Positions 35,724-44,647 of a DNA stretch of 64,000 bases are shown here, one piece after another (positions within the stretch are counted from its first letter, which is position 1; each line of letters opens with the position of its first letter). The notes beneath the pieces were generated by a model. It had not been told where the DNA came from, did no database searches, and was given only the letters and a program-made list of their open reading frames with translations. The translations under genes and the position numbers were made by a program. The stretch is from Hephaestia sp. MAHUQ-44 (GTDB lineage Bacteria > Pseudomonadota > Alphaproteobacteria > Sphingomonadales > Sphingomonadaceae): NCBI RefSeq assembly GCF_023806085.1, contig NZ_JAMSLX010000001.1, forward strand, positions 310,001 to 374,000, written 5' to 3'.

Positions 35724-37538
35724 ATGTCCGAATCACTGATGGTGAAAATGGCGCTGATCGGCCTGTTGGGGGTCGGCGCGCAGTGGGTTGCGTGGCGTAC
35801 CGGCCGGCCGGCGATCGTGCTGATGCTGATCGCGGGGATCATCGCCGGGCCGGTGCTCGGCTGGATCGTCCCCGAGCGCGATTTCGGCGATTTGCAGGAA
35901 CCGATCATCAAGCTCGCCGTCGCGGTGATCCTGTTCGCCGCGGGGCTGAGCCTCAACTTCCGCGAGTTGCGCCATGCCGGCCCGGCGGTGCTGCGGCTGA
36001 TGGTGATCGGGGTACCGGTGGGCGCCCTGCTCGGCACGCTGGCGGCGCATTACGCCGCGGGGCTGCCGCTTGGCATCTCGGCGGTGTTCGGCGGGATCAT
36101 GGTGGTGACGGGGCCGACGGTGATCGGGCCGATGCTGCGGACGCTGCGCGTGCCCGCGCGCACCCGCGACATCCTGAAATGGGAAGGGATCGTCAACGAT
36201 CCGATCGGTGCGCTGCTGGGGGCGGCGATCTACGGCTATATCACTTATGCCGGCGTCTCGCGCGATGCGATGGCGATCGGGTTCGACATGGCGGGGGCCG
36301 CCGCGATCGCGGTCGCGATCGGGGTGGCGCTGGGCTATGCCGTCACCACCTTGTTCCCACGCGGCTATGTGCCCGAATTCCTGATGGCGCCGGTACTGCT
36401 GGTGACGGTGATCGGCGGCTTCGTGCTCGCCGACGTCATCAAGCACGAAACCGGGCTGATTACGGTGACCGTGATGGGCGTGGTGATGGCCAACCGGCCG
36501 ATGTATTCGAGCATCGCGCTGCGCCGGTTCAAGGAGGATCTCGCGGTCCTGCTCATCTCGGGGGTGTTCATCATCCTGTCGGCGACGCTCGACTACCAGG
36601 TGATCGCGCATTTCCGGCTCCGCTTCGTGTTGTTCCTCGTGCTGCTGCTGTTCGCCATCCGCCCCGCGACGGTGCTGGCGAGCCTTGCCTTTTCGGCGGT
36701 GCCGTGGCGCGAGCGGCTGTTCGTCGCGTGGATCGCGCCGCGCGGGATCGTCGCGGTCGCGGTTACCGGGCTGTTTTCGCTGCGGCTTGCCGATCTGGGC
36801 TTCATCGGCGCGCGCGAACTGCAATCGCTGGGGTTCGCGGTGGTGATCGTGACGATCTTCGCGCACAGTTTTTCCGCCTCATGGTGGGCACGGCGGCTCG
36901 GCATCGATCAGGGCAAGGAACTCGACGTGCTGCTGATCGGCGCGAACGGCTGGACCAATGCGTTCGGCAGCGCGCTCAAACAATATGGGCTCGCGGTGAC
37001 GGTCGCCGATACCAGCAAATTCGCGCTGCGCGGGGCACGCAAGCACGAGCTTGCCGTGCACCTCGGCGACGTGCTCGACGAGGCGACGCAGAGCCAGCTC
37101 GATATGGGCCGGTTCCAGCAGGTGATCGCGGCGACCGAGAACGACGCGTACAATGCGCTGGTGTGCAGCGACCTCGGCCCCGAACTCGGCGTCGAGCGGC
37201 TGGCGCAGACCGGGCATGACGAAGACCGGCCGAGCCATGTGCGGGCGCGCGTGCTGTTGCCCAGCGGCGCGTCGATCGAGGCGCTGGAGGAGCGGATTGC
37301 CGCCGGCTGGACCTTCAGCCGGACCAGGATCACCGAGAAATTCGGCTACGACCGGTTTCGCGAGCAACTGCCCGAGGGCGCCGAGCCGGTCGCCCTGCTC
37401 GATGAGGAAGGCAATCTGCTGCTGTTTTCGACCAAGGCACGGCCGGTGATCGAGCCCGGCGACAGCGTGATCGCTTTCTATCCGCCCGAACCGCCGCGCA
37501 GGCCGCCCTCAAGGTCCAACGCCGACGCGCCGGCCTGA
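35724..37538 (+). CDS. Cation:proton antiporter (CPA family) with cytosolic nucleotide-binding-like tail
   Basis: A 604-aa membrane protein: about 12 helices (residues 1-400) with the ion-site motif GIVNDPIGALLGAAI (Asn-Asp pair) and WIAPRGIVAVAV, as in Na+(K+)/H+ antiporters of the NhaP type. The cytosolic part (from about 405) opens with a Rossmann-like TrkA-N fold (LDVLLIGANGWTNAFGSALKQYGLAVTVADTS), followed by an RCK-C-like segment. It moves Na+ or K+ against H+ and is probably gated by a ligand. The 3' end overlaps the 3' end of glnD by 61 bp. Confidence 0.9.
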   Translation: MSESLMVKMALIGLLGVGAQWVAWRTGRPAIVLMLIAGIIAGPVLGWIVPERDFGDLQEPIIKLAVAVILFAAGLSLNFRELRHAGPAVLRLMVIGVPVGALLGTLAAHYAAGLPLGISAVFGGIMVVTGPTVIGPMLRTLRVPARTRDILKWEGIVNDPIGALLGAAIYGYITYAGVSRDAMAIGFDMAGAAAIAVAIGVALGYAVTTLFPRGYVPEFLMAPVLLVTVIGGFVLADVIKHETGLITVTVMGVVMANRPMYSSIALRRFKEDLAVLLISGVFIILSATLDYQVIAHFRLRFVLFLVLLLFAIRPATVLASLAFSAVPWRERLFVAWIAPRGIVAVAVTGLFSLRLADLGFIGARELQSLGFAVVIVTIFAHSFSASWWARRLGIDQGKELDVLLIGANGWTNAFGSALKQYGLAVTVADTSKFALRGARKHELAVHLGDVLDEATQSQLDMGRFQQVIAATENDAYNALVCSDLGPELGVERLAQTGHDEDRPSHVRARVLLPSGASIEALEERIAAGWTFSRTRITEKFGYDRFREQLPEGAEPVALLDEEGNLLLFSTKARPVIEPGDSVIAFYPPEPPRRPPSRSNADAPA

Positions 37539-40276
37539 TCGACCGTCCCGGCGGCGGCGGCCAGCAGGCGGCGTTCGAGCGCCTTGAGCCGCTGCGCGCT
37601 GGCGAGCTTTTCGCCGGTCAGGTCGGTGACGTAAAAGGTGTCGACCGCGCGTGCGCCATAGGTTGCAACGTGCGCCGAATGCAGCGTCACCTTCGATTGG
37701 AACAACGCCTGCGCCAGCCGATGGAGCAAGGCGGGGCCGTCGCGGGCGTTGACCTCGATCACGGTGAAGCGGTTCGAGGCGCCGTTGTCGATGATGACAT
37801 TGGGCGCGATCTCGAACGCCTCGGCGCGCGCGCGCGGCAGCGGCTTGGCCTTGAGCCGATCGGCCAGCGGGATGCGGTTGGCGAAGGCGTCCTCGATCGA
37901 GGACTTGAGCCGATCGAGCTGGTCGGGATGATCGAACGGCCGCCCGACGGGGTCCTGGACGAGGAAATTGTCGAGCGCCATGCCGTCGCGCGTGGTGTGG
38001 ATGCGCGCGTCGATGATATTGCCGCCCGCGACATGGATCGCCCCCGCAGCGCGGTAGAACAGCCCGGGATGATCGGTGGCGTAGATCGTCACCAGCGTCG
38101 CGCCGCGCTCGGGATAGACCTGCGCCGCGATCGAGAGCGGGGCACCATTCGCCTGCGCCATCAGCCGCGCGTTGCGCTCCAGCACATCCTCGGGCTCGGC
38201 GATCCAATAGGCTTCAGGCAGGCTGCGGACGTGCGCGGCGAAAGCGGCGTCGTCCCAGTCCAGGGTCGCGGCGAGCCCCTCCTGCTTGGCGGCGATCCGC
38301 TCGCCGCGCCGCTTGTGCTTGTGGCCGAGCCGCAGCACTTCCTCGGCGGCGTCGTAGAGTTCGGTGAGGAGCTGCTTCTTCCAGCCGTTCCACACCCCCG
38401 GCCCGACCGCGCGGATATCGACCACCGTCAACACCAGCAGCAGCCGCAGCCGCTCGGGGCTTTTCACCACCTCGCAGAAATCGAGGATCGTCTTGAAATC
38501 GGCAAGATCGCGCTTGAACACCGTCGCCGACATCAGCAGATGGTGGCGCACCAGCCACGCGACGGTCTCGGTCTCGGCGGCATTCAACCCGAAGCGCGGG
38601 CCCAGCCGCCGCGCGACCTCCGCGCCCAGCACCGAATGATCGCCGCCGCGACCCTTGGCGATGTCGTGGAGCAGCACCGCGACATAGAGCACGCGCCGCG
38701 ACGATTCGCCGATATGCTTGAGGATGCTGGTCGAGAGCGGATGCTCGGCCTTGAGCGCGCCGTGCTCGATCTGCGACAGGAGGCCGATCGCCCGGATCGT
38801 GTGCTCGTCGACCGTATAATGATGGTACATGTCGAACTGCATCTGCGCGACGACGCGGCCGAAATCGGGCACCAGCCGCCCGAACACCCCCGCCTCGTTC
38901 ATCCAGCGCAGCACCGTTTCGGGATCGCGCGGGCTCGTCAGCACCGCGAGGAACAGCGCGTTGACGCGAGGTTCGCGGCGGATGTCGTCGACCAGCTTGG
39001 CGTCGCGCGCGGCGGCACGCATCGCAAGCGGGTGGATTTCGAGCGCGTGCAGATCGGCAAGCTGGAACAGCTCCACAAGACGGGCCGGGTCCTGCTCGAA
39101 AAAATCCTCCGCCGGGATCGCGAGCCGGCCGCGATCGAGCACGAAGCCCTTGAGCTTGCTCGGGCGCCGCCGCAGCCGGGGCAGCCCGAAACGGCGGCCG
39201 TGCGCGGCGAATTTTTCGTCGAGATGCGCGAGGAACAAGCCCGTCAGGTCGCCCACCGCCTTCGCCTGAAGGAAATAGAATTGCATGAAGCGTTCGACCG
39301 GCGATTTGCCGGGCCGGTCGGCGTACTTCATGCGCGCCGCAATCTCGCGCTGCATGTCGAAGGTCAGCCGGTCTTCGGCGCGCCCGGCGATCGAGTGGAG
39401 ATGGCAGCGCACCGCCCACAGGAAATTCTCGGCGCGGTGAAACTGGCGATATTCGAGACGGGTCAGCAACCCCGTCTCGACCAGTTCGGCAACGGTGCGG
39501 ACGTTGTACGAATATTTGCCGATCCAGAATAAGGTATGCAGATCGCGCAGACCGCCCTTGCCCTCTTTGACATTGGGTTCGACGACATAACGGCTGTCGC
39601 CCATCTTCTTGTGGCGCGCGTTGCGTTCGTCGAGCTTGTCGGTGATGAACTGGCGCGCGGTATCGGCCTGCACCTCGGCCTTGAAGCGCCGCGCCGCCTC
39701 GTCATAGAGCGCGATGTCGCCCCAGATGTAGCGACCTTCGAGCAGCGCGGTGCGGATCGTGATGTCCGCCTTGGCCTGACGCGCCATCTCGTCGAGCGAG
39801 CGCGACGAATGGCCGATCTTCAGCCCCATGTCCCATAACGAATAGAGCATCGATTCGATGACCTGTTCGGCCCAGGCGGGCTGCTTCCACGGCGTGATGA
39901 AGGCGATGTCGATATCCGAGAAGGGCGCCATCTCGCCGCGCCCATAGCCGCCCACCGCGACCAGCACGATTCGTTCGGCGGCGGTCGGGTTGGTATTGGG
40001 ATAAACCCGCGTCGTCACGAAATCGTAGAGCAGCCGCAGCAATTGATCGGTGAGGAAAGCCTGCCCGGCCGCCGCCTCCAGACCGCGCGTGGGATGTTCG
40101 ATCAGACGGCGCTGGATCTCGGCGCGGCCGGATTCGAGCGCTTGTTTGAGGCACAAGGTGGCGGCCCGGCGCAGCGCGGACGGATCGGTCGCGTCAAGCG
40201 CGGCGAGCGCGTCGGCAAGCACGCGGCGATCGATGATCTGGCGGCGGTGTGGCAGGCTGTCGATGCGGCTGGTCAT
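37478..40276 (-). CDS. glnD: [Protein-PII] uridylyltransferase / uridylyl-removing enzyme
   Basis: The nitrogen sensor that adds or removes UMP on PII according to glutamine. The product is 932 aa. In order: nucleotidyltransferase domain with GGYGRGEMAPFSDIDIAFI (near residue 100), the central linker, HD phosphohydrolase domain (HDIAKGRGGDHSVLGAEVARRLG, near 500), and two C-terminal ACT domains (ATLVTIYATDHPGLFYRAAGAIHVAGGNI and NRFTVIEVNARDGPALLHRLAQAL). Start MTSRIDSLPHRRQIIDRR at 40276. Its tail overlaps the antiporter gene tail to tail. Confidence 0.96.
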   Translation of the reverse strand: MTSRIDSLPHRRQIIDRRVLADALAALDATDPSALRRAATLCLKQALESGRAEIQRRLIEHPTRGLEAAAGQAFLTDQLLRLLYDFVTTRVYPNTNPTAAERIVLVAVGGYGRGEMAPFSDIDIAFITPWKQPAWAEQVIESMLYSLWDMGLKIGHSSRSLDEMARQAKADITIRTALLEGRYIWGDIALYDEAARRFKAEVQADTARQFITDKLDERNARHKKMGDSRYVVEPNVKEGKGGLRDLHTLFWIGKYSYNVRTVAELVETGLLTRLEYRQFHRAENFLWAVRCHLHSIAGRAEDRLTFDMQREIAARMKYADRPGKSPVERFMQFYFLQAKAVGDLTGLFLAHLDEKFAAHGRRFGLPRLRRRPSKLKGFVLDRGRLAIPAEDFFEQDPARLVELFQLADLHALEIHPLAMRAAARDAKLVDDIRREPRVNALFLAVLTSPRDPETVLRWMNEAGVFGRLVPDFGRVVAQMQFDMYHHYTVDEHTIRAIGLLSQIEHGALKAEHPLSTSILKHIGESSRRVLYVAVLLHDIAKGRGGDHSVLGAEVARRLGPRFGLNAAETETVAWLVRHHLLMSATVFKRDLADFKTILDFCEVVKSPERLRLLLVLTVVDIRAVGPGVWNGWKKQLLTELYDAAEEVLRLGHKHKRRGERIAAKQEGLAATLDWDDAAFAAHVRSLPEAYWIAEPEDVLERNARLMAQANGAPLSIAAQVYPERGATLVTIYATDHPGLFYRAAGAIHVAGGNIIDARIHTTRDGMALDNFLVQDPVGRPFDHPDQLDRLKSSIEDAFANRIPLADRLKAKPLPRARAEAFEIAPNVIIDNGASNRFTVIEVNARDGPALLHRLAQALFQSKVTLHSAHVATYGARAVDTFYVTDLTGEKLASAQRLKALERRLLAAAAGTVDQAGASALDLEGGLRGGSGG

Positions 40277-40390
40277 TGGTTCGGCTTTACCCGAGCCAGG
40301 CGTCGAACAACAGCGGTTCGGCACGGCCCGCCGACGCTCATCGCAACCGGCGTTGCCGTCAGCGGAACCAGCCCATAGGGTCCGCCCCAC

Positions 40391-41035
40391 GTGAAGCGTC
40401 TCATTCCCCTTGCCGCGCTGCTGCTGTCGGGCTGCATCTTCGGCGGCGGGCACAAGCCGCCTTCCGAGCCCCGCCGCGCCGCCACGGCCACGCCGAGCGA
40501 TCGCCAGACGCAGATGTGCCATGCGGACCTCAAGCGCATCGGGGTGGCGTTCAATCCGCTGCCCGATCGCGAACGCGGCGGCGGTTGCTCGACGATCGGC
40601 ACGGTGCAGTTGCTCGATATCGGGGTGCCGGTGGCCAATCTCGGCCCGATGCGGTGCGGGCTGGCACGCGCCTTTGCGGGTTGGGCCCGCAGCGCCGTCG
40701 CCCCTGCGGCGCGGCAGATGCTGGGCAGCGACCTCGTCAGGATCGAAACCTTCGGCACCTATGCCTGCCGCGCGGTGGTCGGGGTCGCGTCGACCCGGCT
40801 ATCGGGCCATGGCACCGCCAACGCGGTCGACATTTCCGGTTTCGTCCTCGCCGACGGACGGCGGATCAGCGTGCTGGGCGACTGGGCGTCGCCCGACCCG
40901 CAGGTACACGCCTTCCTGCAGGTGATCCGCGCCTCGGCATGCAAGCGTTTCGGCACCGTGCTCAGCCCCGATTACAACAGCGCGCATCGCGACCATTTCC
41001 ACCTCGAGGACGACGGCGCGCGCTTCTGCCGCTGA
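40391..41035 (+). CDS. Extensin-like lipoprotein
   Basis: A 214-aa lipoprotein (MKRLIPLAALLLSGC, lipobox LSGC; GTG start at 40391) of the extensin_C/D-Ala-D-Ala carboxypeptidase-like family. Features are CHADLKRIGVAFNPLPD, GGGCSTIGTVQLLDIGVPVANLGPMRCGLA, STRLSGHGTANAVDISGF and SPDYNSAHRDHFHLEDDG. The last two resemble the zinc-binding His/Asp sites of VanY/MepA-type peptidases. It may act on peptidoglycan crosslinks. Divergent from glnD. Confidence 0.88.
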   Translation: MKRLIPLAALLLSGCIFGGGHKPPSEPRRAATATPSDRQTQMCHADLKRIGVAFNPLPDRERGGGCSTIGTVQLLDIGVPVANLGPMRCGLARAFAGWARSAVAPAARQMLGSDLVRIETFGTYACRAVVGVASTRLSGHGTANAVDISGFVLADGRRISVLGDWASPDPQVHAFLQVIRASACKRFGTVLSPDYNSAHRDHFHLEDDGARFCR

Positions 41036-41084
41036 CCGCCCGTCGAAGGCCGCAATCGATTGGCAAAGCAGGTGCTTTCGTCTT

Positions 41085-41987
41085 ATGAACGATGCAATGA
41101 GCGATACGTATGTACCGTCCCGTGTGTTTCGCGGGGCCAAGCAGGAAGCGGAATCAGCCAAGGACGGCGTTTCCACCCCCCAAACCGAACATCCCGCCTA
41201 CCGGCTCGCCTTCCAGGACATGGATTTCCTGCTGCGCGAAGACCTGCGACCGGTGCGCTTCCAGCTCGAATTGCTGAAACCGCAATTGCTGCTCGACGAG
41301 GCGCATATCGGCTCGACCTTCGTCTTTTACGGGTCGGCCCGGATTCCCGAACCCGACAAGGCACGGGCGCTGCTCGAGGCAGCCGAAGGCGAGGCGGCGA
41401 AGAAGATTGCCGCGAAGCTGGTCGAGAAATCGAAATATTACGAGGTCGCGCGCGAATTGGCGCGGATCGCGAGCAGTTTCCCGCTCGACGAAAACGGGAT
41501 GCGCCAGTTCGTGGTCTGCTCGGGCGGCGGACCCTCGATCATGGAGGCCGCCAATCGCGGCGCTGCCGATGTCGGCGCCGAATCGGTGGGGCTCAACATC
41601 GTGCTGCCGCATGAACAGGCGCCCAACCCCTATGTGACGCCCGCGCTGAGCATGCAGTTCCATTATTTCGCGCTGCGCAAGATGCACTTCCTGCTCCACG
41701 CGCGCGCGCTGGCGGCGTTTCCCGGCGGGTTCGGCACGTTCGACGAATTGTTCGAACTGCTGACGCTGATCCAGACCGGCAAGATCGATCCGATCCCGGT
41801 CCTGCTCTACGGCAGGGATTTCTGGAGCCGCGTCGTCAATTTCGAGGCCTTGTGCGAGGAAGGCGTCATTTCGCCGCGCGATCTCGACATCTTCACCATC
41901 GTCGAAACCGCCGAGGAAGGCTGGAACGTGGTCCAGAATTTCTACCGCGGCGAGCGCGCCAGGCCGACCGCGGTCGGCGAGGCCTAG
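41085..41987 (+). CDS. LOG-family protein (nucleotide 5'-monophosphate phosphoribohydrolase-like)
   Basis: A 300-aa lysine-decarboxylase-like/LOG protein. It has both signatures of the fold: SGGGPSIMEAANRGAADVG (GGGxGxM-type) and PGGFGTFDELFELLTLIQ (PGGxGTxxE). Related enzymes cut the ribose-base bond of nucleotide monophosphates such as cytokinin precursors. An 80-residue N-terminal extension (AYRLAFQDMDFLLREDLRPVRFQLELLKPQL) is typical of the longer bacterial group. It ends just before a strong bidirectional terminator. Confidence 0.9.
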   Translation: MNDAMSDTYVPSRVFRGAKQEAESAKDGVSTPQTEHPAYRLAFQDMDFLLREDLRPVRFQLELLKPQLLLDEAHIGSTFVFYGSARIPEPDKARALLEAAEGEAAKKIAAKLVEKSKYYEVARELARIASSFPLDENGMRQFVVCSGGGPSIMEAANRGAADVGAESVGLNIVLPHEQAPNPYVTPALSMQFHYFALRKMHFLLHARALAAFPGGFGTFDELFELLTLIQTGKIDPIPVLLYGRDFWSRVVNFEALCEEGVISPRDLDIFTIVETAEEGWNVVQNFYRGERARPTAVGEA

Positions 41988-41992
41988 ATACG

Positions 41993-42025
41993 AAAAAGGG
42001 GCCGCATCGCTGCGGCCCCTTTTTT
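41993..42025. terminator. Bidirectional intrinsic terminator
   Basis: Perfect 14-bp stem AAAAAGGGGCCGCA / TGCGGCCCCTTTTT with a TCGC loop. T-runs on both strands let it serve the LOG gene (+) and the convergent cytochrome gene (-). Confidence 0.93.
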
Positions 42026-42046
42026 GTTCGTTGCCGAAGCGCAGGC

Positions 42047-42697
42047 TCAGCCGGCCGGCGTCTCCGCCGCCGCAGCCGGGGCCGCCTCGTTGGCGGCAGC
42101 GCCTGCCTCGTCGCCTGCTGCCGCATTGGCGTCAGCCGGCGCGTCGGCAGCGGGGGCTGCTTCCGCCGCCGGTGCTGCCGGCAACGGCAGGTTCGAGCCC
42201 TGCTGGTTGAGATAGAGGATCAGATCGGCGCGATCCTGCGGGTTGGAAAGCCCCGCGAAGGTCATCTTGGTGCCGTTGGCGAATTTGCGCGGCGATTCGA
42301 ACCACGCGTCGAGCGCGTCGAACGTCCACGTCCCGCCCACCGACTTCAGCGCGTCGGAGAAAGCGAAGCCGCCACGGCCGGTCGCCACCTTGTCGCCGAC
42401 GATTTCCCACAGATTGGGGCCGACACCATTGGCACCCCCCTGATTGTCGGTGTGGCACGCGGCGCACTTCTTGAAGACCTCGGCACCATGCGCCGCGTCG
42501 GCCGACGCGAGTCGCGTCGCGATCGGCACCACCGCCGCTGCGGTATCGCCACCCTCGGCCTCGACGCCTTCAATCGGATAGCCCATTTTTTCGGGACGCT
42601 CCGAATGAAACATCATGCCACTGATAATCGAGAACCCGAGCGCTGCCCCGCAGCCTGCCAGCACCCAGCCCGCAATCGTATTCGCGCGATTGTCCAT
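42047..42697 (-). CDS. Membrane-anchored cytochrome c (CycM-like)
   Basis: A 216-aa c-type cytochrome with an uncleaved N-terminal helix (TIAGWVLAGCGAALGFSIISGMMF) that anchors it in the inner membrane facing the periplasm. The heme site is CAACH (KKCAACHTDNQGGANGVGPNLWEIVG), and KMTFAGL supplies the methionine ligand. The last 45 residues are Ala/Pro/Glu low complexity. CycM-type proteins pass electrons from the bc1 complex to aa3 oxidase. Divergent from pheA. Confidence 0.93.
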   Translation of the reverse strand: MDNRANTIAGWVLAGCGAALGFSIISGMMFHSERPEKMGYPIEGVEAEGGDTAAAVVPIATRLASADAAHGAEVFKKCAACHTDNQGGANGVGPNLWEIVGDKVATGRGGFAFSDALKSVGGTWTFDALDAWFESPRKFANGTKMTFAGLSNPQDRADLILYLNQQGSNLPLPAAPAAEAAPAADAPADANAAAGDEAGAAANEAAPAAAAETPAG

Positions 42698-42785
42698 CGT
42701 ATCAATCGAACCCTCTAGAGAAGCCGGCCCCCGGTTTGCGGCCGCCCAAGGAAAAGTCGCCTCCCTTTACGGTCGCGAAGCGAGG

Positions 42786-42806
42786 CAAGCAAGCCGCGCT
42801 TGCTTG
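42786..42806 (+). promoter_or_regulatory. Leader hairpin upstream of pheA
   Basis: CAAGCAAG-CCGCG-CTTGCTTG, a perfect 8-bp hairpin 32 bp before the pheA start. There is no T-run and no Phe-rich leader peptide, so classical attenuation is not supported. Confidence 0.45.
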
Positions 42807-42837
42807 TGATCGATGCCACGACTACCCGCGGGCCCCG

Positions 42838-43728
42838 ATGGAGAATTTTGCCCCCCCTGCCCGCGCGCTTGTCGCCCGCATGATCGAAGACGCCGCGCTG
42901 GCCCCCGATCGCACCGTCGCGTTCCAGGGCGCACCGGGCGCCAACTCGCACGTTGCCGTGCGCCAGGCCTTCCCCGACGGCCTGCCGCTGCCCTGTTTCG
43001 ATTTCGCCGACGCGATCGAAGCGGTGCAGGACGGCACCGCCGATTGCGCGATGATTCCGATCGAAAATTCGTTGCACGGGCGTGTGGCGGATATTCACTT
43101 TCTGCTGCCCGAATCGGGTCTGGTGATCGTCGGCGAGCATTTTCTGCCGATTCGTTATGCGCTGATGGGGCTGTCGACGAGCGACGACGTCCGCCAGGCG
43201 ATGAGCCATCCGCAGGCGCTGGGCCAATGCCGCCACTGGCTGAAGGCACGCGGCATCGAACCCGTCTCATACCCCGACACCGCCGGCGCCGCCGCCAAGG
43301 TCGCCGAGCTCGCCGATCCGGGCATCGCCGCGCTCGCGCCGCCGGGTGCCGCCGAGATCTATGGCCTCAAGACGCTGGTCGAGGACATTGCCGACGCCGA
43401 CCACAATACGACGCGCTTTGTCACGCTCGCGCGCGAGCCGCGGCCGCTGGCGAGCGATGGCCCGTTCATGACGACCTTCATCTTCGAGGTGAAGAACGTG
43501 CCCGCCGCGCTCTACAAAGCGCTCGGCGGGTTCGCGACCAACGGCGTCAACATGACCAAGCTCGAAAGCTATCAGCGCGGCGGCAGCTTCGCGGCGACCG
43601 AATTCTACGCCGATATTGTCGGCAAGCCGGGCGACACCGCGGTCGACAACGCGCTGGAGGAACTCAGCTTCCAGACCAAATGGGCGCGGCTGCTCGGCAC
43701 CTATCCGCAGGCACGCCCCCGCCCCTAG
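42838..43728 (+). CDS. pheA: Prephenate dehydratase
   Basis: Converts prephenate to phenylpyruvate in phenylalanine synthesis. A 296-aa stand-alone dehydratase without a fused chorismate mutase. Catalytic domain: AFQGAPGANSHVAVRQAFPD, MIPIENSLHGRVADIHFLLPES and the diagnostic NTTRFVTLARE. C-terminal ACT domain (TTFIFEVKNVPAALYKALGGFATNGVNMTKLESYQRGG) gives feedback control by phenylalanine. The start MENFAPPARALVARM at 42838 is preferred to in-frame ATG at 42736, which precedes the leader hairpin. Confidence 0.95.
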   Translation: MENFAPPARALVARMIEDAALAPDRTVAFQGAPGANSHVAVRQAFPDGLPLPCFDFADAIEAVQDGTADCAMIPIENSLHGRVADIHFLLPESGLVIVGEHFLPIRYALMGLSTSDDVRQAMSHPQALGQCRHWLKARGIEPVSYPDTAGAAAKVAELADPGIAALAPPGAAEIYGLKTLVEDIADADHNTTRFVTLAREPRPLASDGPFMTTFIFEVKNVPAALYKALGGFATNGVNMTKLESYQRGGSFAATEFYADIVGKPGDTAVDNALEELSFQTKWARLLGTYPQARPRP

Positions 43729-43781
43729 CGCTTGCCGTGATTGCCGAGTCGCCGGATGATCCCATCCGGCTCGTAATCACT

Positions 43782-44647
43782 CTATCCTTCGGCCCAGGCG
43801 GTCAGCAGACTATGGGCGATGGCATAAGGCGGCGCGGCGATGAACGGCGCGTCCTCGCCCGCGAGCGCCGCGCGGACCTCGGCGCGCGATACCCAGATCG
43901 CATCTTCGAGTTCGGTCGTATCGAGCGTGATCGCGTCATCCGCCGCTTCGCCGACGCACGCGATCATCAGCGCCGAGGGGAACGGCCAGGGCTGGCTCGC
44001 CACGTAGCGCACATTGGTGACGCGCACGCCCGCTTCCTCGGCGATCTCGCGGGCGACCGCTTCCTCGATCGATTCGCCGGGTTCGAGAAAACCCGCAAGC
44101 GCCGAGTAACGCCGCTCGGGCAGGCCGCGGCACGGCCGAGCAGCGCGCGCCCTTCATGTTCGGCGATCATGATCACCACCGGATCGACGCGCGGGAAATG
44201 TTCGGCACCGCAGGCAACGCACGATCGCGCCCAGCCCGCCTTGAACGGCGTGGTGGCGCCGCCGCAATTGGGACAGAAGCCGTGGCGCGCATGCCAATCG
44301 ATCAGGCTGCGCGCGGCGGCATAGGTTGCCGCCTCTCCGGGGCGCATCTGATCGAGCGCGTGGAACAGCGCGGGCGAACGCTGCGCCGACACGCGCGTGC
44401 CGGGCACATGCGCCGCAAACCGGGGGCGGCCATCGTCGAGCCCCAGCAGGATCAGTTCGGCCGCGGCGGGCGCATCGGCAAGGCTGGTCCAGCCGAGCAT
44501 GCCGGCCGCATCGACCTCGGGCTCGGCACCGTTGAGCACGAGCAGGCGCGCGCGCAGATCGCCGATCGCGCGCGCAACCGCCTCGGGATCCTGTCGCAGA
44601 TGATCGGCGCGATCGAGCGTCCCGCCGGTAAAGCCGGGCTGGATCAT
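43782..44647 (-). pseudogene. nudC: NudC NAD+/NADH pyrophosphatase with a one-base deletion
   Basis: The frame from 44647 codes MIQPGFTGGTLDRADHLRQDPEAVARAI, the zinc ribbon CPNCGGATTPF...RSCVACGAEHFPRVDPVVIMIAEHEGRALLGR, then runs off into nonsense. The Nudix box GFLEPGESIEEAVAREIAEEAGV, followed by VTNVRYVASQPWPFPSALMIACVGEA and the normal C-terminus, continues in another frame from about 44125. One missing base between 44124 and 44137 explains this; the corrected protein would be 288 aa. The family hydrolyses NAD(H) and de-caps NAD-RNA. Every motif is otherwise intact, so a base-call error is as likely as recent loss. Overlaps the upstream gene by 4 bp. Confidence 0.8.

Noticed and set aside
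42698..42837. Phenylalanine attenuator before pheA
   Set aside because: The hairpin at 42786-42806 has no T-run and the possible leader frame contains a single Phe.
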